Source: G039029935 sp039029935 (lineage in GTDB: Bacteria > Chloroflexota > Anaerolineae > Caldilineales > Caldilineaceae). From it: a stretch of 28,335 bases of DNA. Both the position numbers and the translations under genes were made by a program. The stretch covers positions 1 to 28,335 of the forward strand of contig JBCCFC010000009.1 in the NCBI GenBank assembly GCA_039029935.1, in the 5' to 3' direction. Each line of letters begins with the position of its first letter. The stretch's first letter is position 1. Positions 7,106-15,600 of the stretch are shown here, one piece after another. The notes under the pieces were generated by a model. That model searched no databases, was not told the DNA's origin, and saw only the letters and a list, made by a program, of their open reading frames with translations.

Positions 7106-7641
7106 GGAAGAACACTTCTTTCTAAGTTACTTCCCAAACAAATCACTGCCCATGCGATATTTGATGTCATAGTTGATGATGAAATCCAACTCTTCATCGG
7201 TGAACCCGTAGTGTTTGGCGAGTACGGTGTCGATTTGGTCGATGATTGGTTTGGATTTCCCGACAGAATACTCTGAATAGCTAATGATGTCTCCATATTG
7301 GTGGGCGTCCCCAGCATCAACTGCTGGCGAAACTCCTCGGCCAACTGTCGCCGCAACTGTGGCACATCCCCCTGCGTCACCCGATCATCGCCCTCCATTA
7401 GCGCAATGCGCACATCCTCCTGCGGACGGCGATGCATCCCTACGAGTAGGCGACACTGTGAGTGATAGTCCTGTGCGTCAGGAATGCACTCCCCCGAAAA
7501 CTGCTCAATCTCCGCATCAATTTGCTGCCAGCCACGCAGATTGAAATAGCCCACGCAAAAATCCGCACGTACAGATTCGGCCAGTGTGTCTTTTAAGGTG
7601 GGCAGTAGTTTGTTGTCGATGTTGTCAAAAATACTTGGCAT
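7102..7641 (-). pseudogene. Deletion scar: PLD-helicase 5' end fused out of frame to a methylase 3' end
   Basis: The frame opening at ATG 7641 begins MPSIFDNIDNKLLPTLKDTL, RADFCVGYFNLRGW and CRLLVGM, which I recognise as the N-terminal phospholipase-D-like part of large SNF2/DEAD helicase proteins of restriction-modification loci; intact genes are around a thousand residues. Homology in this frame stops after FRQQLMLGTPTN (about 7300). From there the DNA makes sense only in another frame: DAHQYGDIISYSEYSVG, then LAKHYGFTDEELDFIINYD and the stop at 7127-7129, which is the usual C-terminus of Eco57I/N6-adenine DNA methylases. The original frame runs on for about 60 meaningless codons to TGA 7104-7102, overlapping the higB ATG. 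A deletion of the intervening helicase and methylase sequence is the simplest explanation. Confidence 0.8.
7127..7308 (-). pseudogene. 3' remnant of an adenine-specific DNA methylase gene
   Basis: Read in the frame ending at TAA 7129-7127, this piece encodes about 60 residues typical of the extreme C-terminus of Eco57I-type N6-adenine methylases, including KPIIDQIDTVLAKHYGFTDE and INYDIKYRMG. The catalytic NPPY region and everything before it are missing. The sequence is conserved and without internal stops, so the deletion may be recent. It has no start codon of its own. Confidence 0.75.
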
Positions 7642-7648
7642 GGCAGAT

Positions 7649-7677
7649 ATTTTACACAAGATGCATGGATTGTACAA
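7649..7677 (-). promoter_or_regulatory. Sigma-70-like promoter for the scar ORF and higBA operon
   Basis: On the minus strand TTGTAC (7677-7672) is followed after exactly 17 bases by TAAAAT (7654-7649). ATG 7641 begins seven bases after the -10 hexamer, so the transcript should be leaderless or nearly so. A second promoter with the same geometry and a shared core TGCATCTTGTGTAA occurs at 12471-12499. This promoter presumably belonged to the lost helicase gene and may now drive the scar ORF, higB, higA and the DprA-like gene. Confidence 0.65.
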
Positions 7678-7968
7678 GCACGGGTTTTACATTTGTCCGT
7701 TCTGACATATCAAAAAGAATTGAATTTCTCTATGTCTTGATGTATCATATGGTTTGAGTGCAATCATAAACGGTATCAATTAATTCAACACAGAAACAGG
7801 ACTTTTTTACCATGTTAGACACTATCATCTCTCTTGCTGGCCTAGATCATATGCCGACCTTCGGAAGGTGTTCAATTTTTGCAAAAATTGAACACCTTCC
7901 GGAGGTCTCGACTACACGTATACCCTGACATTGTCACCTGATCTTGAACAAAAACCGGAGAGGAAAAG
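7678..7968. other. Intergenic region upstream of the ATPase-nuclease gene
   Basis: This AT-rich gap separates two divergent transcription units. Apart from the 52-bp palindrome at 7856-7907 and the ribosome-binding site GGAGAGG just before ATG 7969 I see no gene in it. A plus-strand promoter for the ATPase gene must lie here, but I could not place convincing -35 and -10 boxes. Confidence 0.6.
7856..7907. repeat. 52-bp near-perfect palindrome
   Basis: The sequence is its own reverse complement over 26 bases per arm apart from one G-T position: GACCTTC at the left, GGAGGTC at the right, the inner arms GGAAGGTGTTCAATTTTT and AAAAATTGAACACCTTCC, and GC at the centre. There is no loop in the DNA sense. 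It lies 61 bases before the ATPase start. It lacks a flanking T-run, so it could be an operator for a dimeric regulator, a cruciform, or a dispersed palindromic element rather than a standard terminator. Confidence 0.9.
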
Positions 7969-9816
7969 ATGAGTTTACAAAAAATAAATATCCCAGATCG
8001 TCCAAACCCCATCGCAGAGCGCGTAGGTGAAGGCATGTTCACCGACCGCGAAGAAGAAATGGCTACACTGATGGAGTGGGTTGACCACGTGGTCAACGAT
8101 AATGGTAAAAGTGAAGCACTGGTTTCGCATCGGCGACAGGGCAAAACTGCCATTATGGAGCGGTTCTATAATCGGCTCTTTTGGGAGCGCGATAATGTTA
8201 TGCCGTTTTATTTTGAGCTATCTGAGGGAATCTATCGAATATGGCGTGAAGAGTTAGCTGATATATATTTATTGAGCTTTTTGCGTCAATTCATTGCCTA
8301 CCGCACCCGCGATGCTGGTATTGCCTTTGACCCCAAAATTGCGTATAGCGAACTCTATAAAATTGCACAGGAAATGGGTGAAACACTGGTCACGAAGGCC
8401 ATTGATTTTTGGTTAGACGATAATCAGAGTAGCCGCGCCGCCAAAAGTTCCGTTATCATTCATCAATTCCCACATGATTTTGCTATCAAGTCGGGTTTGC
8501 GCATTATCGTCATGTTTGATGAATTTCAACGACTCAATCAAGTTGTCTACTTTGATGAGGAATTGACCCGCCCGCATCTTCGCTATACCGACACATTCTC
8601 TGCCGCAGTCGAATCGGTCCATGCACCGATGCTCATCGCTGGGTCACAGGTGACGATTTTGACCCAACAGGCGTTGGCAGGGGCCATGATGGGACGGGTC
8701 GGCACAACCTATATCAAACGCTTGCCGATTGATGGTTGCGCACAACTGGTGCGAAAATTTGCCCGTAGGCGAAAACTCGACATCTCGCTGGAGATGGCCT
8801 ATAGCATCAGCCGTCTGGTTGATGGACATCCCTATTATATTTGGTGTCTGTTTAGCAGCAAATATCGCAAACGCGACCTGACAACGGACGAAGGGGTTAA
8901 GGCCACACTCACGTTCGAGACGGAGGACCCATCAGGATACATCCGCCAGTTTTGGGAGTATAATTTTTGGCAGGCGTTGGAGACGTTTGATAAACCACAT
9001 GCCAGAGAGGTTCTACTCTATTTGAGCAAATACCCCACGACCGAGGTTTACATCGAACAGCTACTCAGCGACTTAGGCTTACCGCTGACCAAAGAGGAAG
9101 GCAACCAACTACTGCGTGACCTCATCCGCTGTGACTTGGCACGTCAACGGGGGCGTGGTTTTTACGGTGGCCTCTCCGACCCCATGCTGGCCCGTGTGCT
9201 GCGCATCGAATTTGGCTGGGAAATCGAGCAACTCATGCGTGATGACGCCATCCGCCAAATGGAGGCGGAGGTGGCACAGGAGATCATCCAGTATCAAAAG
9301 GAACTGATCGACAAACTCAAGGGCGACCTTCGTTTTTGGACAGGTCGTTTTGCCGAGATGTTTATCGACAAGCTCATGAAGCGTCACTTCAACGACCAAC
9401 ACGTTGCAGGCGAATATTTCAACCAAGCGACAGATGTGCAACTCGACCGTTTTGAAAGTGTGTTCACGACCATGACACAGCCCCCGGGCGCAACCCGCCC
9501 TTATCAAATCGACCTCTACAGTTTGCCTCGCAACATCAGCCAGTTACCTTGGGTCGTTGAAGTCAAAAATTGGCAGACGCCTATCAGCCAACCGGATGTC
9601 AAGCATTTTTTTGACGCTGCGCAAAATCTTGCCAAAGATCGGGGGCATACACAGGTACGTTGTTGGTTCTATGCACGTAGTGGGTTTAGTACGCCTGCCG
9701 AGAAGTTTATGCAGCAGAATGGGATGTTCTATACGGATCATGATGGGTTGGTGGAATTGTTAGAAGCGTTGAACGTAATTGAGCAATGGCATGAAGATGT
9801 AGGTGTGATGGTGTGA
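7969..9816 (+). CDS. AAA/STAND-like ATPase with C-terminal PD-(D/E)xK nuclease domain
   Basis: A 615-residue predicted cytoplasmic protein. Its N-terminal half is an archaeal-ATPase-like P-loop domain: an atypical Walker A, SHRRQGKT at residues 53-60 (Ser in place of the first Gly), Walker B IIVMFDEF at 179-186, and AGSQ at 224-227 at the usual sensor position. A winged-helix-like segment (about 350-410) and a charged helix (about 420-450) follow. The C-terminal domain has Asp515 in QIDLY and the pair Glu531-x-Lys533 in VVEVKNW, the spacing of PD-(D/E)xK nucleases. An ATPase joined to such a nuclease suggests a DNA-targeting defence or mobile-element protein. GGAGAGG precedes ATG 7969. The TPR gene follows after 105 bases and is probably co-transcribed. 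The exact function is unknown to me. Confidence 0.75.
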   Translation: MSLQKINIPDRPNPIAERVGEGMFTDREEEMATLMEWVDHVVNDNGKSEALVSHRRQGKTAIMERFYNRLFWERDNVMPFYFELSEGIYRIWREELADIYLLSFLRQFIAYRTRDAGIAFDPKIAYSELYKIAQEMGETLVTKAIDFWLDDNQSSRAAKSSVIIHQFPHDFAIKSGLRIIVMFDEFQRLNQVVYFDEELTRPHLRYTDTFSAAVESVHAPMLIAGSQVTILTQQALAGAMMGRVGTTYIKRLPIDGCAQLVRKFARRRKLDISLEMAYSISRLVDGHPYYIWCLFSSKYRKRDLTTDEGVKATLTFETEDPSGYIRQFWEYNFWQALETFDKPHAREVLLYLSKYPTTEVYIEQLLSDLGLPLTKEEGNQLLRDLIRCDLARQRGRGFYGGLSDPMLARVLRIEFGWEIEQLMRDDAIRQMEAEVAQEIIQYQKELIDKLKGDLRFWTGRFAEMFIDKLMKRHFNDQHVAGEYFNQATDVQLDRFESVFTTMTQPPGATRPYQIDLYSLPRNISQLPWVVEVKNWQTPISQPDVKHFFDAAQNLAKDRGHTQVRCWFYARSGFSTPAEKFMQQNGMFYTDHDGLVELLEALNVIEQWHEDVGVMV

Positions 9817-9830
9817 TGGTGTGATGGTGA
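9802..9830 (+). repeat. 8-bp tandem repeat (GGTGTGAT) across the ATPase stop codon
   Basis: GGTGTGAT is present three times in a row (9802-9825) and continues as GGTGA. The ATPase stop TGA lies in the second copy. Loss or gain of a unit shifts the frame by two and would change the last residues or remove the stop. Confidence 0.9.
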
Positions 9831-9921
9831 CGAGGTGATTCGTAGGTCATCGCTATCAGCGTGACGACCTGTCCATGCCGCGTTTTTCGCTAAATTTTAT
9901 CGGGAACAAAGCAATATTTTT

Positions 9922-11079
9922 ATGAAAAGTATCAAAAGAAAACAACGAAAACCAAAGGGCAATACGCCGCTAAACCTGGAGTATGAGTTTAACGAACACA
10001 AGCTCCAGCAGTTGCGTATACAGTTGTTGTCATTGCCACAGGATAAAAGCGCTGAAAGACAACGTGTCCACATTCTGGCAAATATGGCGCAGGTCTATTG
10101 GCGCATTGGACAAGGCGATGCAGCCATTGATACATGGAAGCAGGTGATGCATAAGGCAGAAACCATGCGTGATGATTATTTGTGGGTCATTTCGGCCATC
10201 GGTCTTGCAGCTGTCCATCGGCAGACAGCCAAGGTTGATGAAGCACTGGAATATAGCTGGATGGCCTACTACAAGGCACCGGATAACCCAGAGACCATGC
10301 AATGTCTTGGTGACACCCATAACCGTGCAGGTAACGGCGAGGAAGCGATGAAATGGTGGCTTCGCACTCTGGAGAAGAACCCAAACTCAATTTTTACCTA
10401 TGAGTGTATTGCGCGCCATTATGCAGAACAATGGGACTATGAAACCGCAGAGACGTATTTTCAGAAGGCCATCGATATGGACCCAGATAGTCAAACGGTG
10501 TATGGCGGATTGGGGAACATGTATCTGACACAGGGGCGGTATAAAGAGGCAGTTGAACAATACAAACAGTTGATTCGCACTCAGCCCGGCGAGCACCTGC
10601 CAATCACTAATTTAGCCAACTGTTATATGCGTATGGGCAAATATGAGAAGGCACGTCGGACCTTTGAAAAGTCAGTCAAGACGAATCGAAAGGAAGCCTT
10701 ATGGCCCAATATTGGTTTGGGCTTGCTCTATCGCCGCTTACCGGAGGGGAAAGGGCTTGCCAAAAGCAAAGCCTATTTTGAGCGAGCACTTCAAATCTAT
10801 GAAAAGGGCAATGCAAAGTTCCACTCCACCATGACAGCACATGAGTCGCGATATGCATTGGCCTTGGCAGGGTTGGGGGATGCACAGGCCGTTGCCGCTT
10901 GGCAAGGCATTCTGGATGACCTAAAGAATGCTGGCGTGTTTGACTATCCACTGCTGGTGGATTGCATTCACAGCCTCAAGGTTCTTGCCGATTGCGATGA
11001 GCCACCACCGAATGTGGATACGATACTTGCTATGTTGGAGCAGGAGCGACAAAATCAGTATGATCGTATGCAAACATAA
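9922..11079 (+). CDS. TPR-repeat protein
   Basis: A 385-residue protein with a Lys/Arg-rich start (KSIKRKQRKPKG) and then a run of about eight tetratricopeptide repeats between residues 45 and 330. Clear repeats include EEAMKWWLRTLEKNPNS, ETAETYFQKAIDMDPDS, GNMYLTQGRYKEAVEQYKQL and ANCYMRMGKYEKARRTFEKS. There is no signal peptide or membrane segment, so it is probably cytoplasmic and acts as a protein-binding scaffold. It lies 105 bases after the ATPase-nuclease gene in the same orientation and before a terminator at 11164-11223, so the two probably form an operon. No clear ribosome-binding site precedes ATG 9922. The partner is not known. Confidence 0.88.
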   Translation: MKSIKRKQRKPKGNTPLNLEYEFNEHKLQQLRIQLLSLPQDKSAERQRVHILANMAQVYWRIGQGDAAIDTWKQVMHKAETMRDDYLWVISAIGLAAVHRQTAKVDEALEYSWMAYYKAPDNPETMQCLGDTHNRAGNGEEAMKWWLRTLEKNPNSIFTYECIARHYAEQWDYETAETYFQKAIDMDPDSQTVYGGLGNMYLTQGRYKEAVEQYKQLIRTQPGEHLPITNLANCYMRMGKYEKARRTFEKSVKTNRKEALWPNIGLGLLYRRLPEGKGLAKSKAYFERALQIYEKGNAKFHSTMTAHESRYALALAGLGDAQAVAAWQGILDDLKNAGVFDYPLLVDCIHSLKVLADCDEPPPNVDTILAMLEQERQNQYDRMQT

Positions 11080-11111
11080 GACGATAAGGAATCACAATTA
11101 CTTAAGTTATA

Positions 11112-11154
11112 CTCATTCAGTCAGTACGCTCCGTACGGGTTTGCCCTAAATGAG
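11112..11154 (+). other. Possible branched RNA structure after the TPR gene
   Basis: CTCATT (11112-11117) can pair with AATGAG (11149-11154) and encloses two further hairpins: GTACG-CTC-CGTAC (11124-11136) and GGG-TTTG-CCC (11137-11146). This three-way junction lies between the TPR stop and the terminator. It has no tRNA features. It may be a dispersed repeat or an mRNA 3' structure. Confidence 0.35.
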
Positions 11155-11163
11155 CAAGTTATT

Positions 11164-11223
11164 AAAGTCCGACTTCTTACCAGTGGTAACGAATAACAAA
11201 TTCTACAGAAGTCGGACTTTTTT
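11164..11223. terminator. Rho-independent terminator between convergent genes
   Basis: AAAGTCCGACTTCT (11164-11177) is perfectly complementary to AGAAGTCGGACTTT (11207-11220), and a run of six T follows on the plus strand. The 29-base loop contains a second small hairpin, TACCA-G-TGGTA. It ends the ATPase-TPR operon and may also act on the convergent Rpn-family gene, whose stop is at 11232. Confidence 0.85.
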
Positions 11224-11231
11224 CAGTGGAG

Positions 11232-12401
11232 TCAAACGATAATATTATCAAAATTGTCCTTAAGCGTCTCTTCCCATTCAGTGATGATCACCTCAATATC
11301 ATCACTGTCCAACACAATATTCGTCCACGCACTCAACAGTGCGATGTCCTGATTATCTTCAATCATGGTCAAGACAATCGTTGGAATATCCTTGAATTTA
11401 TGCTTAACCAAATGCAAAAGCGTGTCTTGACGGTCTAGTATTTTGCCTCGTACAAGCCCTTGTACAAGCCCTTGTTCAAGCCCTTCTTCACGACCAAACT
11501 CACGGCCTTTTTCAAACCCTTGATCAACCCCTTGTTGAACTGTCCTAGCAATAACCCGTTCCTTGATTTCTGGAAAAACTTCAAAAAAGCGGTCAACAAC
11601 TGCTAACGACTCATCTGACCAATGTTGATAGTTACTCATTTGTGCCTCCAAGATTTTTTTCAAAATCGTGCTTGAGTCTGTGTAAAGACGCAAGTCTAAT
11701 ATCAATTCTAAATACTCGGTTAGCCCCTCGCGTAGGCAAACGTCCATAAACTGCTCAAGCGTCTCCCCTCGCGACAAAGGCAGTAGCGGATAGTTTTCGG
11801 GGATCACCATCAATTCAGACGGGTGTATGATCCATTTGGCTATTAATTCGTCATTGTAATATAATCCCGGTGCCACTTCTGTGAATTTGGTTTCATCCGC
11901 CAATTCATTCAATAGGGTATCGGGACGTGTGACACAGATAATTGTCAGCGTCATATCACGGAGCAGAAAGCGGTCTGCCTTTTCCCGTTTCTTTGGCTGT
12001 TGTTTACCCGACTTTTTCGCCCCTGACTTCTTCTTACGACTCTCCAGAACTCGTTCCTCTTCTTTCTGACTGGCAAGCGCAAAGGCTCGCGAAAGAATTA
12101 GGTAGTAGTTCTGTAACGTCAGCGGATCGTTGTCGCCCTTGAACTCCAAATCGTTGACATACTCAAAATATTGAAACACCGTGTCATCAATCGCAGCGCG
12201 GTTATGCTGGCGACAAATGACCACGAGATCAATGGAGCGGGCTTTGTCATAGACATTGGTTTCTGTCTCTGCTTCGAGCTTCAACTTGGCGAAAAAGTCT
12301 TTGTAGAAAAACTTGCTTGTGTCGTCAAATGGTGGTTTCGGTTTGGGTTTGATGAGATTGTCGTGAATACTTTGCGTAATGTTTTTTATCAAATCAATCA
12401 T
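11232..12401 (-). CDS. Rpn/PD-(D/E)xK nuclease family transposase-like protein
   Basis: A 389-residue protein resembling the Rpn / PDDEXK transposase-like family, which promotes recombination or acts in phage defence. The nuclease core shows Asp58 in SIDLVV and Glu86-x-Lys88 in DLEFKGD, followed by LQNYYLILSRAFAL. A basic insert, KKKSGAKKSGKQQPKKREK, lies near residues 122-140. The C-terminal part has the GREEGLEQGLVQGLVRGK type of Gly-rich short repeats seen in this family; its DNA (11451-11486) is three tandem 12-bp copies. The start ATG 12401 has only a weak site (GAAAG). The promoter at 12471-12499 lies 70 bases upstream with a 15-codon mini-ORF in between. No terminal inverted repeats or other mobile-element parts are visible. 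Confidence 0.75.
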   Translation of the reverse strand: MIDLIKNITQSIHDNLIKPKPKPPFDDTSKFFYKDFFAKLKLEAETETNVYDKARSIDLVVICRQHNRAAIDDTVFQYFEYVNDLEFKGDNDPLTLQNYYLILSRAFALASQKEEERVLESRKKKSGAKKSGKQQPKKREKADRFLLRDMTLTIICVTRPDTLLNELADETKFTEVAPGLYYNDELIAKWIIHPSELMVIPENYPLLPLSRGETLEQFMDVCLREGLTEYLELILDLRLYTDSSTILKKILEAQMSNYQHWSDESLAVVDRFFEVFPEIKERVIARTVQQGVDQGFEKGREFGREEGLEQGLVQGLVRGKILDRQDTLLHLVKHKFKDIPTIVLTMIEDNQDIALLSAWTNIVLDSDDIEVIITEWEETLKDNFDNIIV

Positions 12402-12470
12402 CTTTTATACTTTCATCAATAAATTGAACTATCATTACTACTCTTTGCTGAAATACTCAACATGAAAAAT

Positions 12471-12499
12471 ATCTTACACAAGATGCAAGTATTTCACAA
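12471..12499 (-). promoter_or_regulatory. Sigma-70-like promoter for the Rpn-family gene
   Basis: On the minus strand TTGTGA (12499-12494) and TAAGAT (12476-12471) are exactly 17 bases apart. An ATG follows seven bases after the -10 and opens a 15-codon ORF (12463-12416). The block GCTTGT...TGCATCTTGTGTAA...ATAT matches the promoter at 7649-7677 over about 40 bases, though not the flanks, indicating a shared promoter type or regulator in this island. Confidence 0.65.
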
Positions 12500-12520
12500 G
12501 CTCAACCGATGAAAAATCGT

Positions 12521-12565
12521 AAAAAAAGAGAGGGGTTCGCTGATAACAGCGAACCCCTCTCTTTT
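12521..12565 (-). terminator. Rho-independent terminator of the large surface-protein gene
   Basis: A perfect 19-bp stem (12524-12542 with 12547-12565) has a four-base loop. On the minus strand it ends in seven T (12527-12521), a textbook terminator for the gene ending at 12630. A second small hairpin, CGGGC-TGTC-GCCCG (12582-12595), lies between the stop codon and this terminator. Confidence 0.92.
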
Positions 12566-12629
12566 GATTCAAAGTAATATTCGGGCTGTCGCCCGACGCT
12601 CAGGCAGGATGCCTAAGCAACGTTCCTTA

Positions 12630-15600
12630 CTACCGATTCACCACTGGCAAGAACACAAAGTTCGTCTGCGTCGGACCAGCCGTAAATGCTTGCTCAACCA
12701 CTGGACCGTAGTCAATTTCTGTACCGTCATTCTCGGTTTCGACCAGCCAGTAGGTGTAGGTGACGCCGCCAACCGCGCTTGTGTCCATGAAGCTATACTC
12801 GCTGCCCAATGGACCACCGCTTTGGATGAGGCGGTCCGTCACAGCCGCAGCAGAATCACGGTTGCCGTTGGAACTGCGATAGAGCGAGAAGCCGTTGGTG
12901 TCTACCTCAGCACCTGTCACCCAGCGAACCTCGATGCCGTCATCACTGGCACGGGCGGTGAAGCTCAACAACTCAATGGCTGTTGGGATGCCCACGCCGC
13001 CGATGCGGAAGGTGGTCTCCTCACGCGCTTCGTTGTTGTCTGGGTTGGTGTCCGGCGTGTCACTGCTGATGGTCGCCACATTCTCAATGGTCGAGCCTTC
13101 GAGCGTTGGGTCGGTATCGACCAAGAATTGAATCGTGCCGCTTTCACCAGCGTTCAACTGTGGCACTGTCCAGACAACGCTGAGACCTGTGGCTGGGTTA
13201 TAGCTGGCGGCTGGGTCTGGCAGTGGTGGGTTGGTCATAATAATTTCGTTGACCAATACACCCATTGGCAGCATGTCTTCGATTTGGACATTGACCGCAT
13301 CACCAGGGCCGTTGTTAGTGTAGACCAGCGTGTAGATCAGCTCCAATCCAGCATCGGCTGGGTCTTCGCTGTCCATCTTGGCGATAGTCAAGTCCGCACC
13401 GACGACGATGCCTGTATAATGACTGACATCGGTATCCTCGACCACGATGCTGTTGATGAATTCATCTACGCCTTCAACCGTCGCCACATTGCGGTGCAGT
13501 CCTTCTTCGGCTGTGCCAGTTTCTGTACAGACCATCGACTCATCTGGTTGTAGGCTGGTCTGTGGACAAGTGTCTGTCAAGTCACCCAATTGGTCATCAT
13601 TGAGCGTGATGTTGATCAACGGGATGTTGCCGACGTTGGTGACGGTGAAGACCCATGTGACGGTTTCACCGACTGGAATCTGCGGGCCACTTGGCTCGTC
13701 TGCATCCATGCCGTTGGTTGATTTCTCAACATCAATGCCTTCATTCCACTGAATCAAGCCACCGTCCAACGTATTGTTTGTGTCACCAGAGGCGACAGGC
13801 GTCAATGGTGTGCGGTTGGTGGTCTTGTTGAAGTCGCTGTCAGTTGCGTCATCACCGCCTTGATCTGGGAAGGTGAGTTGATAGCCTGCTGGTATGTCAA
13901 TCTCAACTTGATAGACACCTGGGTTGACATCAAATGAATAGGCTCCGTTGGCGTCAGTTGTGGTGCTACCCACTACATTGCCGTTAGAATCCAACAGATT
14001 CAATGTAACATTCTCGACACCATCCTCATCATTCTCCTGCACACCATCAGCATCCAAGTCATTCCAGATGAAGTCACCGATGACGGCTGGTGTGAACAGA
14101 CCTGCATCAAGCGTGTCATCACTATCGCCAGAGTTCAATGTAACTGGTGAACTGACGCCTGTGAATGGATTGACATCGCTGTCCTGTGCCATGTCATTGC
14201 CCTGTTCCTTGGCCGTGAACTGTGTGCCTGCTGGGTTAGAGACAATGATGTAGTAGGTTCCCGGAATCAAGCCATCAAAGCCATAGAGACCATCCGAACC
14301 TGTCACCATGAGCAGCAGCGGCGAGATCACGCCTGTTTTATAGAGCGTAACGGTTGCGCCAGAGACGCCAGGCTCGCCGTTGTCCTGAATGCCATCGCCA
14401 TCCAAGTCTTCCCAAATAAAGTCACCCAAACTGACTGGACGATAGTAGCCCGCATCCCAGATGGTTGTGGTTTCACCGACACGCAACTCAATCATCTCGG
14501 TGGTGGCAGCGTTGCCGACATCGTTTGGTATGACATCGCTGTCAATGGTATCGACAAAGCCTTGGTTGGGCAGGGTTGGCTCATAGCCCGTTGGGTCGAT
14601 AAAGCGCACAAAGTAGTTGCCTGGTCCCAGCGGTGTAAAGACATATGTACCGTTGTTGGGGTCAGTGCTGGTGGTTTCAAGAACCTGCTCACTGCTATCA
14701 AGCAACTGTACCAGTACATCGGGCAACAGTGGCTCGCCGTCATCACGCAGACCATTGCCGTTGACATCTTCCCATGCCAAACCGCCGATGGTAGATGGTT
14801 TGCTGCTCAACAGACCGACCAGACCGACATCAGCGGCTTCATCATAGATACCAGCCGATACGGTTGATGGGTCAGTACGACCGCTTGATGGGTTGGCATC
14901 GCTGTCCTTGGTGTCGTCATCGCCCTGGTCTTTGAGCGCATAGACAGTGGTCAGGTCTGGCAGCACGACGCCAACACGGTAGCTGCCCGCCTCAACACCT
15001 GTGAAGCGATAGAAGCCGTTGAGGTCGGTGACAGTGGTTTCGACCAACTGGCCGAGAATGTCATAGAGTTCAACCTGCACACCGGACAGACCTGGTTCGT
15101 TGTCATCTTGGATACCGTCTAAATTCTCATCTTCCCAAACAAAGTCACCAATCGCCCCAAATAACGAATTGGTCTGATACCAAGCAGAATCCGACTTTTC
15201 CTCTTCCTGCAAGCGTTCAAACGTGCTTGCAGCCAACACGAGTCCGCCGCCACCCGCACCTGGCAGTGCGTTGACCACACGGGCAGTTGCGGCATGTTCA
15301 ATACCATTGGGGAAGTCACCTGCGACAATTGTGACATCACAGAAAACAGTGTTGCCTACTGGAATCAAGCGTGGCAGACCACAGCCGTCGTCCAAATTGC
15401 CCAACACTGTGTCGTCGAGTTTACGCCAGTTGAGTTGCGTGTTACCCGTGTTGGCAACTTCATAGCGCAGGGTCAACGAGATACCTGTCGTTGCCAGCAC
15501 CGCTTCGTTGAGCGTATCCGCTTCTTGGCCGTCGATATAGGTTTCAAAGTTGAAGCCTGGCTCGGCAAACTGTGTATAATCTGGCTGACCGTTGTTGTCA

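Noticed and set aside
7641..7677. ATG 7677 as start of the PLD-helicase remnant
   Set aside because: The added 12 residues overlap the promoter, and the family start MPSIFDN matches ATG 7641.
7812..7928. 38-codon plus-strand ORF with AGGA upstream
   Set aside because: It runs straight through the 52-bp palindrome, shows no recognisable sequence, and the site is ten bases away; too weak to call.
11112..11154. tRNA-like gene
   Set aside because: It is too short, with no T-arm, anticodon arm or acceptor stem of tRNA proportions.
12564..13553. Long plus-strand frame opposite the 3' end of the giant surface gene
   Set aside because: It is antisense to well-supported SdrD_B/DUF11 coding sequence and shows no domain or ribosome-binding site.
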